Shown: positions 1 to 8,075 of the stretch, one piece after another
Position numbering within the stretch: the first letter of the stretch is position 1
How the letters are laid out: every line of letters starts with the position of its first letter
Origin: Thiomicrospira sp. ALE5
GTDB lineage: Bacteria > Pseudomonadota > Gammaproteobacteria > Thiomicrospirales > Thiomicrospiraceae
DNA length: 64,000 nt
Direction: 5' to 3'
Assembly: GCF_900112445.1 (NCBI RefSeq)
Contig: NZ_FOYY01000005.1
Coordinates: forward strand, 62,001 to 126,000
Translations under genes and position numbers: made by a program
Notes under the pieces: generated by a model
Database searches by the model: none
The model's input: the letters and a program-made list of their open reading frames with translations, nothing else
What the model was told of the DNA's origin: nothing

Positions 1-551
1 CTTAGCATAGTCTCTGTTGGGCAGGACCAAATGGCTGCAGCCATAGGCAACAGGTAATCTTGCTGCATAGATGTAGAAAAATCATGCTGGCTGAGATAAT
101 CTTTTAAGCTTAAATGATGTTCTAAATGGTGCAGATCTTTTTTTGCTTGCTTGTTGAAGCGAAGAATTTCGCGAATCATCTTCCAATGGGCGATGGAAAA
201 TAAATTTTTTCGTTGCGCAAAAAGCGTATTCAGGTTGTTGCCTGCATACTCAAGCCGACCTTGGTCAATGGATACGGCAAAACTCATATCTGTTTCTGCC
301 GTGTGAATGTGCAGGTGCTTAAACATCGCGGTTAGTAACGGATAGTTAGGTTCGTTGTAAACGATAAAGCCGGTATCTACAGCAATGTTCTTACCTTCGT
401 GTTCAAAGTCAACCGTATTGGTATGACCACCCAAGCGGTTTTCTTTCTCAAACAGTGTGACATGGTGTTGCTGGCTTAGGAACCATGCACTGGCAATGCC
501 ACTAATACCACTGCCAATAATGGCAACATGTTGCGGTTTTGATCTAGTCAT
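1..551 (-). CDS. NAD(P)/FAD-dependent oxidoreductase, partial (3' end outside window)
   Basis: Reading the minus strand from an ATG at 551 gives an open frame to the window edge. The N-terminus carries a Rossmann FAD-binding motif (VAIIGSGISGIASAWFL), followed by FEKENRLGGHTNTV, the usual amine-oxidase type dinucleotide-binding start and its GGH motif. About 183 residues are visible and the C-terminal part is missing. It is divergent from an SDR gene, and the 66-bp gap between them holds three 11-bp repeats. This kind of flavoprotein is known beside SDR, DUF1365 and cyclopropane-fatty-acid-synthase-like genes in light- or singlet-oxygen-responsive lipid-modification clusters; the link here is inferred from the neighbours. 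The substrate is unknown. Confidence 0.8.
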   Translation of the reverse strand, partial: MTRSKPQHVAIIGSGISGIASAWFLSQQHHVTLFEKENRLGGHTNTVDFEHEGKNIAVDTGFIVYNEPNYPLLTAMFKHLHIHTAETDMSFAVSIDQGRLEYAGNNLNTLFAQRKNLFSIAHWKMIREILRFNKQAKKDLHHLEHHLSLKDYLSQHDFSTSMQQDYLLPMAAAIWSCPTETML

Positions 552-571
552 TTACTGTTAATTCCAAATTC

Positions 572-604
572 TATACAATAATTATACACGCATTATACAC
601 GGTT
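572..604. promoter_or_regulatory. three 11-bp direct repeats, candidate MerR-family (CarH/LitR-like) operator
   Basis: The hexamer TATACA occurs at 572, 583 and 594, exactly 11 bp apart. Each copy fits nTnTACAn, the unit I recall for CarH, a B12-dependent MerR-family photoreceptor that binds consecutive 11-bp direct repeats. The array overlaps candidate promoters in both directions. On the plus strand there is TTTACT (551-556), a 17-bp spacer and TACAAT (574-579). On the minus strand, TATAAT at 586-581 or 597-592 is preceded at 16 bp by TTAAAA for the proximal box. Binding would therefore block both divergent genes. No regulator gene is in the window. Confidence 0.6.
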
Positions 605-617
605 TTAAGGAATGACT

Positions 618-1424
618 ATGCAAGCGCCAAAACATAATGGTTTATTTGCCAAAAAAATATGGTTAGTTGGCGCATCCCAAGGAATTGGGCTGGCTTTATT
701 GCAAAGCTGGTTGCGCGAAGGTGCCCAGGTTGTCGCATCTGCACGTAAGGCAAAGGAGTCAGTAGAGTTACAAGAACTTGCTAACGCCTATCCAAATCAG
801 CTTTATTTGTTAAATGTAGATGTAACGGCAGATGAGATTGCCGATAATCTGGTCACCGAGGCATGGCAGGCTTTCAATGGCTTGGATGCCTGGTTTTATA
901 ATGTCGGCAGTTATTACCCAATGTCGAGTCATGATTGGGATTTGGCTGCCTTTATCCAAATGAATCATGCTAATTATTTGGGTGCCGTTAAGTTGATGTT
1001 ACTACTGCGTGATTATTTTGTTGCGCAAGGTCATGGTCGATGGGTATGGAATGCAAGTGTTGCTGGTTATTTTGGACTCCCTTATGGAGGGGGTTATTCG
1101 GCACCCAAAGCGGCACTGATCAACCTAGCTGAATCTTTACAACCTGAATTGGCTGAGCATGGAATTCGCTTACAAATCATTAACCATGGGTTTGTTAAGA
1201 CACGTTTAACGGCTAAAAATGATTTTACTATGCCGGGTTTAATGACGGCGGAAGAAGCGGCGGCCGCAATAAATAAGGGACTTGCAGGTTCGCGGGGATT
1301 TGAAGTTCGTTTTCCGCGCAGTTTGATTGGATTTTTAAGTCTCTTAAAAAGCGTGCCTTATCGTTTTAGCTTGGCAATCACACGCCGCATGCTCAAACCC
1401 CAAAAAGAGGTCTCAGATAAATGA
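618..1424 (+). CDS. SDR-family NAD(P)-dependent oxidoreductase
   Basis: A classical-type short-chain dehydrogenase of about 268 residues. The N-terminal cofactor loop is VGASQGIGLAL, the central N-V-G replaces the usual NNAG, and the catalytic YSAPK (YxxxK) follows a conserved serine in NASVAGYF. Two starts are possible, ATG at 612 and at 618. The AAGGA at 607-611 touches the first and sits six bases before the second, so I prefer 618. The stop overlaps the next ATG (ATGA), so translation is likely coupled with the NTF2-like protein. The C-terminus is basic and hydrophobic, which may place it at the membrane. The substrate is unknown; a lipid or oxidised-lipid substrate is a guess from the neighbourhood. 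Confidence 0.85.
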   Translation: MQAPKHNGLFAKKIWLVGASQGIGLALLQSWLREGAQVVASARKAKESVELQELANAYPNQLYLLNVDVTADEIADNLVTEAWQAFNGLDAWFYNVGSYYPMSSHDWDLAAFIQMNHANYLGAVKLMLLLRDYFVAQGHGRWVWNASVAGYFGLPYGGGYSAPKAALINLAESLQPELAEHGIRLQIINHGFVKTRLTAKNDFTMPGLMTAEEAAAAINKGLAGSRGFEVRFPRSLIGFLSLLKSVPYRFSLAITRRMLKPQKEVSDK

Positions 1425-1921
1425 CACAGCAATATTATGAGCTAACCGAAAAGTCGACTAAGTCAATCAAGGCACGTGCACCGCTAACCTTAGAGCAGGT
1501 ATTGTCTGCCTACCAAACGCTTTTTGAAAACTTGGACCCGCAAACCATGGCACAAGCGTTTAGTGAGGTGTTTGCACCGCAGGTTTATTTTAAAGATCCG
1601 TTTAATGAAATTAAAGGGCGTGCTAAGTTGTTAGCATTGTTTGAGCATATGTTTACGACCTTGCATGAGCCCATGTTTCGAATTCATCATAAAGCGGGTT
1701 CGGGCAATACGGGCTATTTGGAATGGCGTTTTTACTTTAAGTTAAAACCCAATCAACCCGTTAAGCAAATTAATGGCATGAGTAAAATTGTGATTGATGA
1801 TCAGGGCTGGGTTATTGTGCACATTGACTACTGGGATAGTGGTGAGTATATCTATCATCAGGTACCTATTATTGGTGCTTTTACACGTTGGGTAGCAAGC
1901 AAGCTTAAGGCGGACGTTTAA
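1421..1921 (+). CDS. NTF2/SnoaL-like fold protein
   Basis: 166 residues with the small alpha+beta barrel pattern of the NTF2-like superfamily: an N-terminal helix (LEQVLSAYQTLFENL), a FAPQVYFKDPFNEIKG strand-turn that often contributes pocket residues, and late strands with WRFYFKLK and IVHIDYWDSGEYIY. It is translationally coupled at both ends: the start overlaps the SDR stop by four bases, and the stop abuts the MFS start. NTF2-like proteins of this kind are often small isomerases, dehydratases or binding partners of an adjacent oxidoreductase. No specific activity can be assigned. Confidence 0.75.
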   Translation: MTQQYYELTEKSTKSIKARAPLTLEQVLSAYQTLFENLDPQTMAQAFSEVFAPQVYFKDPFNEIKGRAKLLALFEHMFTTLHEPMFRIHHKAGSGNTGYLEWRFYFKLKPNQPVKQINGMSKIVIDDQGWVIVHIDYWDSGEYIYHQVPIIGAFTRWVASKLKADV

Positions 1922-3177
1922 TGTCGGCACAGCCTTTGTGGTATGGCTTACCGGCCTGGCCTCTAGCCATGTTGGCCATCCCGCTTTATGTTTATCTACC
2001 TGCTTATTACCATGAGCTCGGCGTTGGCCTTGCCGCGATTGGACTAGCGTTACTTTTAGCCAGAGTCAGCGATCTAGTAACCGATCCAGTGCTGGGCTGG
2101 TTACGTGATCATTTGAGCGCGCGTGGTCATTATCTGATGATCATTATTGGTTGGGCGCTATTGTTATTTGGTTTGTGGTTTTTGCTGTTACCCACCACGC
2201 CAAGCTTTTGGACCTTATTGTTCTGGTCTTTAGTCGTTTATTTTGCTTGGACTTTAATCATGATCCCATATCAAGCATTAAGTGCAGAGGTGACGGCCAG
2301 TTTGCACTATAAAACCAGCTTTACGGCGGTGCGTGAGGGGTTTGCGATTATCGGCGTCTTAAGCGTGTTGAGCCTACCTGTTGCGCTGGGAGTCCTGCCA
2401 ACCAGTCGTGACTTGTTTGTCACGGTTTATCTATTGGTTGCGGCCTTGTTGACGTTATTTCTCGGTTTAATGTTATGGCGTCTTCAGCGCCCAGCTTTGG
2501 CCTTGGTAAAAAATAATCAATCAGCACGAGATGTGATAGTTAAGCTTCGCTCTATCTGGGAAGACGCTGCCAGTCGTCGTTTATTGCCTGCTTACTTTTT
2601 AAACAGCCTTGCCAATGCATTGCCAGCGACCTTGTTTGTACTGTTTGTTCAAGGTTATTTAGATTTGGAGTCTTACACGGGTGTGTTACTGGTTGCTTAC
2701 TTCATTGCAGGGATAATGGCCTTGCCAGCCTGGGCATGGTTGGCAAAAAGGATAGGTAAATACCAGGCCTGGCAACTGTCAATTTTGTTAGCATCGCTCA
2801 GCTTTATTTGGGTGTTTGCGCTAGAGCCAGGTAATCTAATCGGTTTTTTGATTATTAGTTTTATTTCTGGCTTGAGTTTGGGTGCGGATGTCGCTTTGCC
2901 TTCTTCTATCCAAGCCGATGTAGCGCAAGACTTATCTAAGCAACAAGGCCCCATGAACGGGGTGTTGTTTGGTATTTGGGGGATGTTGACCAAGTTAGCG
3001 CTAGCTTTGGCGGTGGGGTTAAGTTTACCGCTTATTGATTGGGCGGGTTGGGAGCAGCAAACCGCTACCAGCATGACTATGATATTGTGGTTATATGCTG
3101 GCGTACCCGTTATGATCAAGTTGGTTGTGTTGGCCTATTTGCAATACACGGGTAGGCAAGGCATGACCAAGGCGTAA
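1921..3177 (+). CDS. MFS transporter, GPH/MelB-like cation symporter type
   Basis: 418 residues with about twelve hydrophobic segments. The loop after the second segment reads DLVTDPVLGWLRDHL, the D-x-x-T-D-P motif of the glycoside-pentoside-hexuronide (MFS_2) branch. It is the third gene of the SDR-NTF2-MFS unit and starts directly at the preceding stop (TAATG). In light- and stress-regulated lipid clusters of other gammaproteobacteria an MFS_2 protein commonly accompanies the same SDR and FAD proteins. The cargo is unknown. No terminator is visible before the convergent znuB end 17 bp away. The gene contains one copy of the CAGGCCTG palindrome (2764-2771). Confidence 0.85.
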   Translation: MSAQPLWYGLPAWPLAMLAIPLYVYLPAYYHELGVGLAAIGLALLLARVSDLVTDPVLGWLRDHLSARGHYLMIIIGWALLLFGLWFLLLPTTPSFWTLLFWSLVVYFAWTLIMIPYQALSAEVTASLHYKTSFTAVREGFAIIGVLSVLSLPVALGVLPTSRDLFVTVYLLVAALLTLFLGLMLWRLQRPALALVKNNQSARDVIVKLRSIWEDAASRRLLPAYFLNSLANALPATLFVLFVQGYLDLESYTGVLLVAYFIAGIMALPAWAWLAKRIGKYQAWQLSILLASLSFIWVFALEPGNLIGFLIISFISGLSLGADVALPSSIQADVAQDLSKQQGPMNGVLFGIWGMLTKLALALAVGLSLPLIDWAGWEQQTATSMTMILWLYAGVPVMIKLVVLAYLQYTGRQGMTKA

Positions 3178-3194
3178 AAAAGTTTAAGTCGAAT

Positions 3195-3995
3195 TTAGGC
3201 CGTTTGGGGTCGAAAAGCCTGCAAAACCAACGTCAGCAAAAATAAGCCTAAGGCACAGACTACAATGGCAGGACCGGTTGGAACGTCAATATACCAAGAG
3301 AGCGCAAGTCCAAGCACAATGGCAATAGTCGCTAAGATAATCGCGAAAACCAGCATTTGTTCAGGTGAGTTTGCCCAGCGTCGAGCGGTAGCAGCGGGCA
3401 GTATGAGTAACGAGGTAATAAGCAAAATCCCAACGACTTTCATTGACATGGCAATGACGAGGGCCAGTAGTAGTGTCATTTGCAGCTGTAACCGTGATAC
3501 GGCTACCCCTTCAACCTGTGCAAGATCAGCGTTGAGCGTAAGGTTAATCAGGTTTCGCCATTGGGTAGTTAAAAACCATGTGACCAGGCCTGCTATTAAG
3601 GCCATGAATAGGAGGTCATAGATGGCTAGGTTAAGGATGTCGCCAAATAAAAAGCTCATAATGTCGATGTTAACACCGGTTTGAAGAGCCACCAGTACTA
3701 AGCCGCTTGCTAAACTGCCGTGAGCTAAAATGCCAAGGAGGGTGTCATTGGTTAGTTGGGTGTGGCGTTTTAGTAAATGGAGGCTGAAAACCAACAGGAA
3801 TGAGGTTATTAGAATGGCAAGGCTTAAATTGATACTTAACATGAGGCCAATTCCGACGCCCAACAGCGCTGAGTGAGCAAGGGTTTCTCCGAAGTAGGCT
3901 TGGCGTTGCCAAACGACAAATAAACCGAGTGGAGCGGCAATCCAAGCGGTGAGCAGTCCGCCCGCGAGGGCTAGCCAAATAAAATAATCAAGCAT
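3195..3995 (-). CDS. znuB: zinc ABC transporter permease ZnuB
   Basis: An ABC-3 family integral membrane permease of about 266 residues, with seven to eight hydrophobic segments and the conserved PLGLFVVWQRQAYFGETLAHSALLGVG region near the N-terminus, typical of Mn/Zn importers. The reading frame extends upstream to a GTG at 4025, but an ATG at 3995 gives the usual family N-terminus and an 8-bp overlap with the znuC stop, so I chose it. With ZnuC and ZnuA it forms the high-affinity zinc importer of the inner membrane. The adjacency of all three components supports the zinc assignment over manganese, as does the histidine-rich ZnuA. Confidence 0.9.
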   Translation of the reverse strand: MLDYFIWLALAGGLLTAWIAAPLGLFVVWQRQAYFGETLAHSALLGVGIGLMLSINLSLAILITSFLLVFSLHLLKRHTQLTNDTLLGILAHGSLASGLVLVALQTGVNIDIMSFLFGDILNLAIYDLLFMALIAGLVTWFLTTQWRNLINLTLNADLAQVEGVAVSRLQLQMTLLLALVIAMSMKVVGILLITSLLILPAATARRWANSPEQMLVFAIILATIAIVLGLALSWYIDVPTGPAIVVCALGLFLLTLVLQAFRPQTA

Positions 3996-4749
3996 GGTTT
4001 TTGGTGTCCAAATGGCTATGCTCACAGTGATGTGGTTGATGTTGGTACCAGGCCTGGTAAGGGCTCATATCGCCAAATTGAGCTAAAAAATCAGGGTGGT
4101 CTTGGATATGTGCCAGACTGCCACTACAACATACATGGCGGTTGAGGCAGATGACTTGGTCGGTGTTTTTCATCACCAGGTGTAAATCGTGACTGATCAT
4201 CAGTACGGCACACTGTCGTTGCCGCTGTTGTTGGTAAATGAGTTGGTAAAGCTGGTGTTGGCTTTGCAAATCAATACCCTGTACCGGTTCATCAAGTACG
4301 AGCAGGTTAGGTTCGCGAATGAGCGCACGGGCTAACAAAACGCGTTGTAATTCACCGCCGGACAGACTGTGAACGGGGTGTTTAAACAGATGATTAAGCG
4401 CTAATTGCTCATTGAGTTCCGCGAGGGCTGTGTTAAGATTCTTGGCGCTTGTTTTGGCATCAAAGCCGAGCGTTAAAAAACCTGCTACGCTAAGTGGTAA
4501 GGTGGGGTCAATAAAAAGCTTCTGTGGCATAAATCCAACCCTTAAATCGGTGTGGTGCGAGACATGGCCTTTAGTGGGTTTAAGAATTTTCAGTAGAATT
4601 TTAACGAGGGTTGACTTGCCTGCACCATTGGGACCAATTAGCGTACTGATTTGGTCAGCTTTTAGCGTCAAGTTAATATGGTCAAGAGCAAGACATTCCT
4701 TATTGTAACGATGACAGATGTCTTGAGCTTGTATAAGAATTTTTTCCAT
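3988..4749 (-). CDS. znuC: zinc ABC transporter ATP-binding protein ZnuC
   Basis: ABC ATPase with Walker A GPNGAGKST, signature LSGGELQRVLLARAL and Walker B LLVLDEPVQGID. The C-terminus is rich in histidine (QHQPHHCEHSHLD), as often seen in zinc ATPases. In-frame ATGs occur at 4767, 4752 and 4749; the last gives MEKILIQAQDICHRY, close to the family start, though none has a clear ribosome-binding site. The gene reads into znuB with an 8-bp overlap. It is divergent from znuA with only 31 bp between the chosen starts, so the two promoters must reach into coding sequence. I could not find a convincing Zur palindrome. Confidence 0.9.
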   Translation of the reverse strand: MEKILIQAQDICHRYNKECLALDHINLTLKADQISTLIGPNGAGKSTLVKILLKILKPTKGHVSHHTDLRVGFMPQKLFIDPTLPLSVAGFLTLGFDAKTSAKNLNTALAELNEQLALNHLFKHPVHSLSGGELQRVLLARALIREPNLLVLDEPVQGIDLQSQHQLYQLIYQQQRQRQCAVLMISHDLHLVMKNTDQVICLNRHVCCSGSLAHIQDHPDFLAQFGDMSPYQAWYQHQPHHCEHSHLDTKNHA

Positions 4750-4780
4750 CATCAGACTAGTGTACATGGAGTGATGGCTA

Positions 4781-5764
4781 ATGCGAAGATTGCACAGGCA
4801 AATAATTATAGTGTTGTGTTGTTGGTTGGGTGTGGCCAGTGGCGCGCTAAAAGCAGACGTTGAGTCGTCATCCAGTCAACCTATACATATCGTGGCCTCT
4901 ATTCCGCCTTTGGCAGGGTTGATTTATCCAATGCTGGGTGAACAGGATTCCGTCACGGTCATTTTAGATGCCGGTAGTTCACCGCATGGTTTTCAATTCA
5001 GGCCGAGCCACATGCGTGCGGTGCAGCAGGCGGACTTAATATTGATGGTTGGCACGCCAGTTGATGCGTGGATCCAGCGTACTGCAGAGCGTGCTGATAG
5101 TGCAAGCTTACAGCTGTTTGATCCAGAGAAATCAGATTGGCTGCCGCGGCGAGACTCGGGGACGTGGAGTCGTGACCATCACCATCGTCATGGACAGGGT
5201 ATGCATGGTCATGCTCAGCAAACTGGCTTACAAGCCGTGGCTCGAATAGATGGTCATATTTGGTTGGATATAGAGCGTGCTACAGACTGGGTAGCGGATA
5301 TGAGTTTAGCTTTGCAGCAACTCCGGCCAGAGCGTGCGGCAGAGTTTCAAGCGCGGGAACAGCAAACAGTGGCGAGTCTGATGGCAGCTCGCCAAGTTTG
5401 GTCAGATCAGCTGCAAGCATACCAAACTAAGCCATTTGTTGTTATGCATGATGCCTATCAGTATTTTGAACTAAGGTTTGGCTTAAATGCGGCTGGTGCG
5501 GTTTATATGAACCCGGAGGTTGCGCCAAGTGTTCGTCGCATTCAAGAGATTCGCGATACCTTGGTTGCCCAGGGTGTGGTATGTGTGTACCAAGAGCCGC
5601 AGTTTCCAACGGATAGGCTGCGATCTGTGCTGCGGGGTATGGACGTGGGCTTGGGGCAGCTAGATCCACTTGGTGCAGAGGGTACCATTGTTCCTTATGA
5701 GCACTTCTACGACAGTTTAGTTCAATCTTTTATCGCTTGTATGCAAGATGCGTCAAAACCATAA
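4781..5764 (+). CDS. znuA: zinc ABC transporter periplasmic binding protein ZnuA
   Basis: 327 residues of the cluster A-I metal-binding lipoprotein/periplasmic family. The N-terminus (MRRLHRQIIIVLCCWLGVAS) is a signal peptide. IVASIPPLAGLIYPMLGEQ and SSPHGFQFRPS carry the first metal histidine, and a histidine-rich loop (DHHHRHGQGMHGH) near residue 130 is the hallmark of zinc rather than manganese binding. A further histidine lies in GHIWLDIE. It delivers periplasmic zinc to ZnuBC. The stop overlaps the start of a CobW-like P-loop protein by 17 bp, so the two are co-transcribed. Confidence 0.93.
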   Translation: MRRLHRQIIIVLCCWLGVASGALKADVESSSSQPIHIVASIPPLAGLIYPMLGEQDSVTVILDAGSSPHGFQFRPSHMRAVQQADLILMVGTPVDAWIQRTAERADSASLQLFDPEKSDWLPRRDSGTWSRDHHHRHGQGMHGHAQQTGLQAVARIDGHIWLDIERATDWVADMSLALQQLRPERAAEFQAREQQTVASLMAARQVWSDQLQAYQTKPFVVMHDAYQYFELRFGLNAAGAVYMNPEVAPSVRRIQEIRDTLVAQGVVCVYQEPQFPTDRLRSVLRGMDVGLGQLDPLGAEGTIVPYEHFYDSLVQSFIACMQDASKP

Positions 5765-6485
5765 GCTGTTCTTAATCGGCCTGCCTGGCAGTGGTAAATC
5801 GTCTGTTGTAACTAAGCTCAAAGGTCTAATGGAGCCGACAGGTATGGCTCAATTAATTGATGCTAGGCTGCGTGAAGCTGACGGGTTTGATTTTTCATTG
5901 GATAAAGATGAGCAGGCCTGCTTAGTTTGGGATGTTCGCGAACATTTTTCGGCCTACCCTGAAGACTGGTTAAAAGCGTTTTTTGCCCAAGCGGATCGAT
6001 TGGTGTTAACCAACTGGACACAGCTCGATTTAATGGCGCAAAACCGATTTAAGCGACAGCTAAAAGATTACTATGGCAGTGCTGTTTTTTATGCTGATAC
6101 GCTGGCGCCTGAAAAAGCAGCGGCATTATTTGCACCACTAAAACAGGCTTTCCCATGCTTTAGTGATGCAGGTGCCAATCTTCATCATATAACCCTGCCT
6201 ATGGGTTGTGTTGTATTGGATCATCTGCTATTTGTACTCGATATGGTGCAGCAAAATTATCAGCGCCCCATTTGGCGAGCAGCTGCGTTGTTGGATACCT
6301 TAGAGTACGCTAACCCGGTAGTATTGGACATGACCCATAGTCAGTTGCGCACCTTTGGTTGGCCGTTAGATCGCCCAGTCAACAACAAATTGATGCCAGG
6401 GCAGCTTAATGTTTGGCTTGATGCGTCGTTTGATCATGCGCAGTTGCAAGAATGGCTTGATGCATCGCTTGCACCTGGGGCGTGA
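5748..6485 (+). CDS. P-loop protein, possible degenerate CobW/G3E-family metallochaperone
   Basis: 245 residues starting inside znuA. It has a Walker A (IGLPGSGKSSVV, residues about 11-22). The segment LTNWTQLDLMAQ lies where G3E GTPases carry their NKxDL guanine motif, and a C-terminal stretch (NNKLMPGQLNVWLDASFDHAQLQEWLDASL) resembles the end of the CobW C-terminal domain. The metal-binding CxCC motif of true CobW proteins is absent. Zinc-starvation operons of other bacteria often contain a G3E protein such as ZigA or YciC, so the location fits. The family call is inference from motif order; it could be an unrelated P-loop protein. It holds one CAGGCCTG copy (5913-5920). Confidence 0.5.
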   Translation: MRQNHKLFLIGLPGSGKSSVVTKLKGLMEPTGMAQLIDARLREADGFDFSLDKDEQACLVWDVREHFSAYPEDWLKAFFAQADRLVLTNWTQLDLMAQNRFKRQLKDYYGSAVFYADTLAPEKAAALFAPLKQAFPCFSDAGANLHHITLPMGCVVLDHLLFVLDMVQQNYQRPIWRAAALLDTLEYANPVVLDMTHSQLRTFGWPLDRPVNNKLMPGQLNVWLDASFDHAQLQEWLDASLAPGA

Positions 6486-6498
6486 TTCGACATATAAT
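6469..6498 (+). promoter_or_regulatory. sufB promoter (-35/-10)
   Basis: TTGCAC (6469-6474), an 18-bp spacer and a perfect TATAAT (6493-6498) lie 45 bp before sufB. The -35 overlaps the end of the preceding gene. The last two bases of the -10 begin the IscR-like site described next. Confidence 0.65.
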
Positions 6499-6521
6499 AA
6501 CCTACCAAATTACTCAGAAAT
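6497..6521 (+). promoter_or_regulatory. candidate IscR type-1 site at sufB
   Basis: The 25 bases fit the degenerate IscR type-1 consensus I recall (ATASYYGACTRWWWYAGTCRRSTAT) at 19 positions. The site begins ATAACCTACC and ends ACTCAGAAAT. It starts at the fifth base of the -10 box and covers the likely transcription start, so binding would repress. The grxD site has the same placement, and iscR has a third copy. Confidence 0.55.
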
Positions 6522-6542
6522 TCGGATTGAGGACGAAAGCCC

Positions 6543-8006
6543 ATGCAAACAACCCAGTATGAAGAAATTAATGACATTCTGGCTAAGAATCAGCACTATA
6601 AGGAAGGTTTTCATACTCAGACCCTAGTTGAGACCTTTGCAAAGGGCTTGAACGAAGATGTTGTTAAGGCAATCTCGGCGAAAAAAAATGAGCCCCAGTG
6701 GATGCTGGATTTTCGTTTGAAAGCTTTTAGGCATTGGCAGACTATGCCAGAGCCTCACTGGGCTAAAGCCGAGTATGAGCCTATCGATTATCAAGATTAC
6801 AGTTATTATTCTGCACCAGAGTGTGGCAGTTGTGCTACAGACGGGCAGGCTGAAAGTGGCTCGGCTGTAGACCCCGAAGTAGCCAAAGCCTTTGCGGCGC
6901 TCGGTGTGCCGATAGATGATAGTGATGCGAATATTGCTGTTGATGCCATTTTTGATTCGGTGTCGGTGTCCACGACCAAGCGTGATCAGCTAGAAAAGTT
7001 GGGTATTATTTTTTGCTCATTTTCCGAGGCGGTTCAAGATCATCCTGAGTTAGTCCAGCGTTACCTTGGCAGTGTGGTGCCTTATCACGACAACTTCTTT
7101 GCCGCACTCAATTCTGCTGTCGCATCAGATGGAACCTTTGTTTTTATTCCTGAAGGGGTGCGCTGTCCGATTGATTTATCTACCTATTTTCGAATTAATG
7201 AAGCTAAGACAGGTCAGTTTGAGCGTACGATTTTAATAGCTGAAAAGGGCAGTTACATTAGCTACATTGAAGGTTGTTCTGCACCGATTCGTGACACCTA
7301 CCAATTGCATGCCGCTGTGGTTGAGGTGATTGTCCATGAAGATGCCGAGGTTAAATACTCTACGGTGCAAAATTGGTACCCAGGTGATGAGGATTGTCAG
7401 GGCGGTATCTTAAATTTTGTGACTAAACGGGGTGTGTGCGAAGGGCGTAATGCAAAGCTATCATGGACGCAAGCTGAAACGGGATCGGCGATCACTTGGA
7501 AATATCCAAGCTGTATTTTAAAAGGCGATAACTCAATCGGTGAGTTTTATTCGGTGGCCTTGACTAATCGTCGTCAACAAGCTGATACCGGTACCAAAAT
7601 GATCCATATCGGCAAAAACACCCGCAGTACTATCATTTCAAAAGGCCTGTCTGCAGGAAAAAGCGACAATACCTATCGTGGCTTAGTGAAAATTTTGCCT
7701 GGTGCTGAAGGCGCGAGAAACTTCACACAATGTGACTCGATGTTAATTGGCAATCAATGCGGCGCGCATACCTTTCCATATATCGAGGTACAGAACCCAA
7801 CTGCTCAAGTAGAGCACGAAGCGACAACCTCTCGGATTGGAGAAGATCAGTTATTTTATTGCCAACAACGGGGTATCAGCGAACAAGATGCGATTTCGAT
7901 GATCGTTAACGGTTTTTGTAAAGAAGTATTTAAAGAGCTACCATTAGAGTTTGCACAAGAAGCCGAAGAGCTATTGGCGATTAGTTTGGAGGGGTCAGTG
8001 GGTTAA
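6543..8006 (+). CDS. sufB: Fe-S cluster assembly scaffold SufB
   Basis: 487 residues, the usual SufB length. The N-terminal helical part ([21 protein letters not shown]) is followed by the family's beta-helix core, with [21 protein letters not shown], the [15 protein letters not shown] loop and [21 protein letters not shown]. SufB forms SufBC2D, the cytosolic scaffold that receives sulfur and iron to build Fe-S clusters. GAGGA precedes the start by nine bases. It leads the sufBCDS unit and has its own promoter overlapped by an IscR-like site. No sufA or sufE lies in the unit. Confidence 0.97.
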   Translation: MQTTQYEEINDILAKNQHYKEGFHTQTLVETFAKGLNEDVVKAISAKKNEPQWMLDFRLKAFRHWQTMPEPHWAKAEYEPIDYQDYSYYSAPECGSCATDGQAESGSAVDPEVAKAFAALGVPIDDSDANIAVDAIFDSVSVSTTKRDQLEKLGIIFCSFSEAVQDHPELVQRYLGSVVPYHDNFFAALNSAVASDGTFVFIPEGVRCPIDLSTYFRINEAKTGQFERTILIAEKGSYISYIEGCSAPIRDTYQLHAAVVEVIVHEDAEVKYSTVQNWYPGDEDCQGGILNFVTKRGVCEGRNAKLSWTQAETGSAITWKYPSCILKGDNSIGEFYSVALTNRRQQADTGTKMIHIGKNTRSTIISKGLSAGKSDNTYRGLVKILPGAEGARNFTQCDSMLIGNQCGAHTFPYIEVQNPTAQVEHEATTSRIGEDQLFYCQQRGISEQDAISMIVNGFCKEVFKELPLEFAQEAEELLAISLEGSVG

Positions 8007-8075
8007 CCGCAAGCAATGGCTGATATTATCTGTATTTAATTTGAATTTTATTTAACGCAAAAGCGAAGACTAATT

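Noticed and set aside
4740-4800. Zur operator between znuC and znuA
   Set aside because: I looked for a symmetric ATGTTATA-type box and found none. Only short, imperfect symmetry is present.
5113-5220. Histidine-rich stretch in ZnuA as a novel insert
   Set aside because: A His-rich loop is normal for zinc-specific ZnuA proteins.
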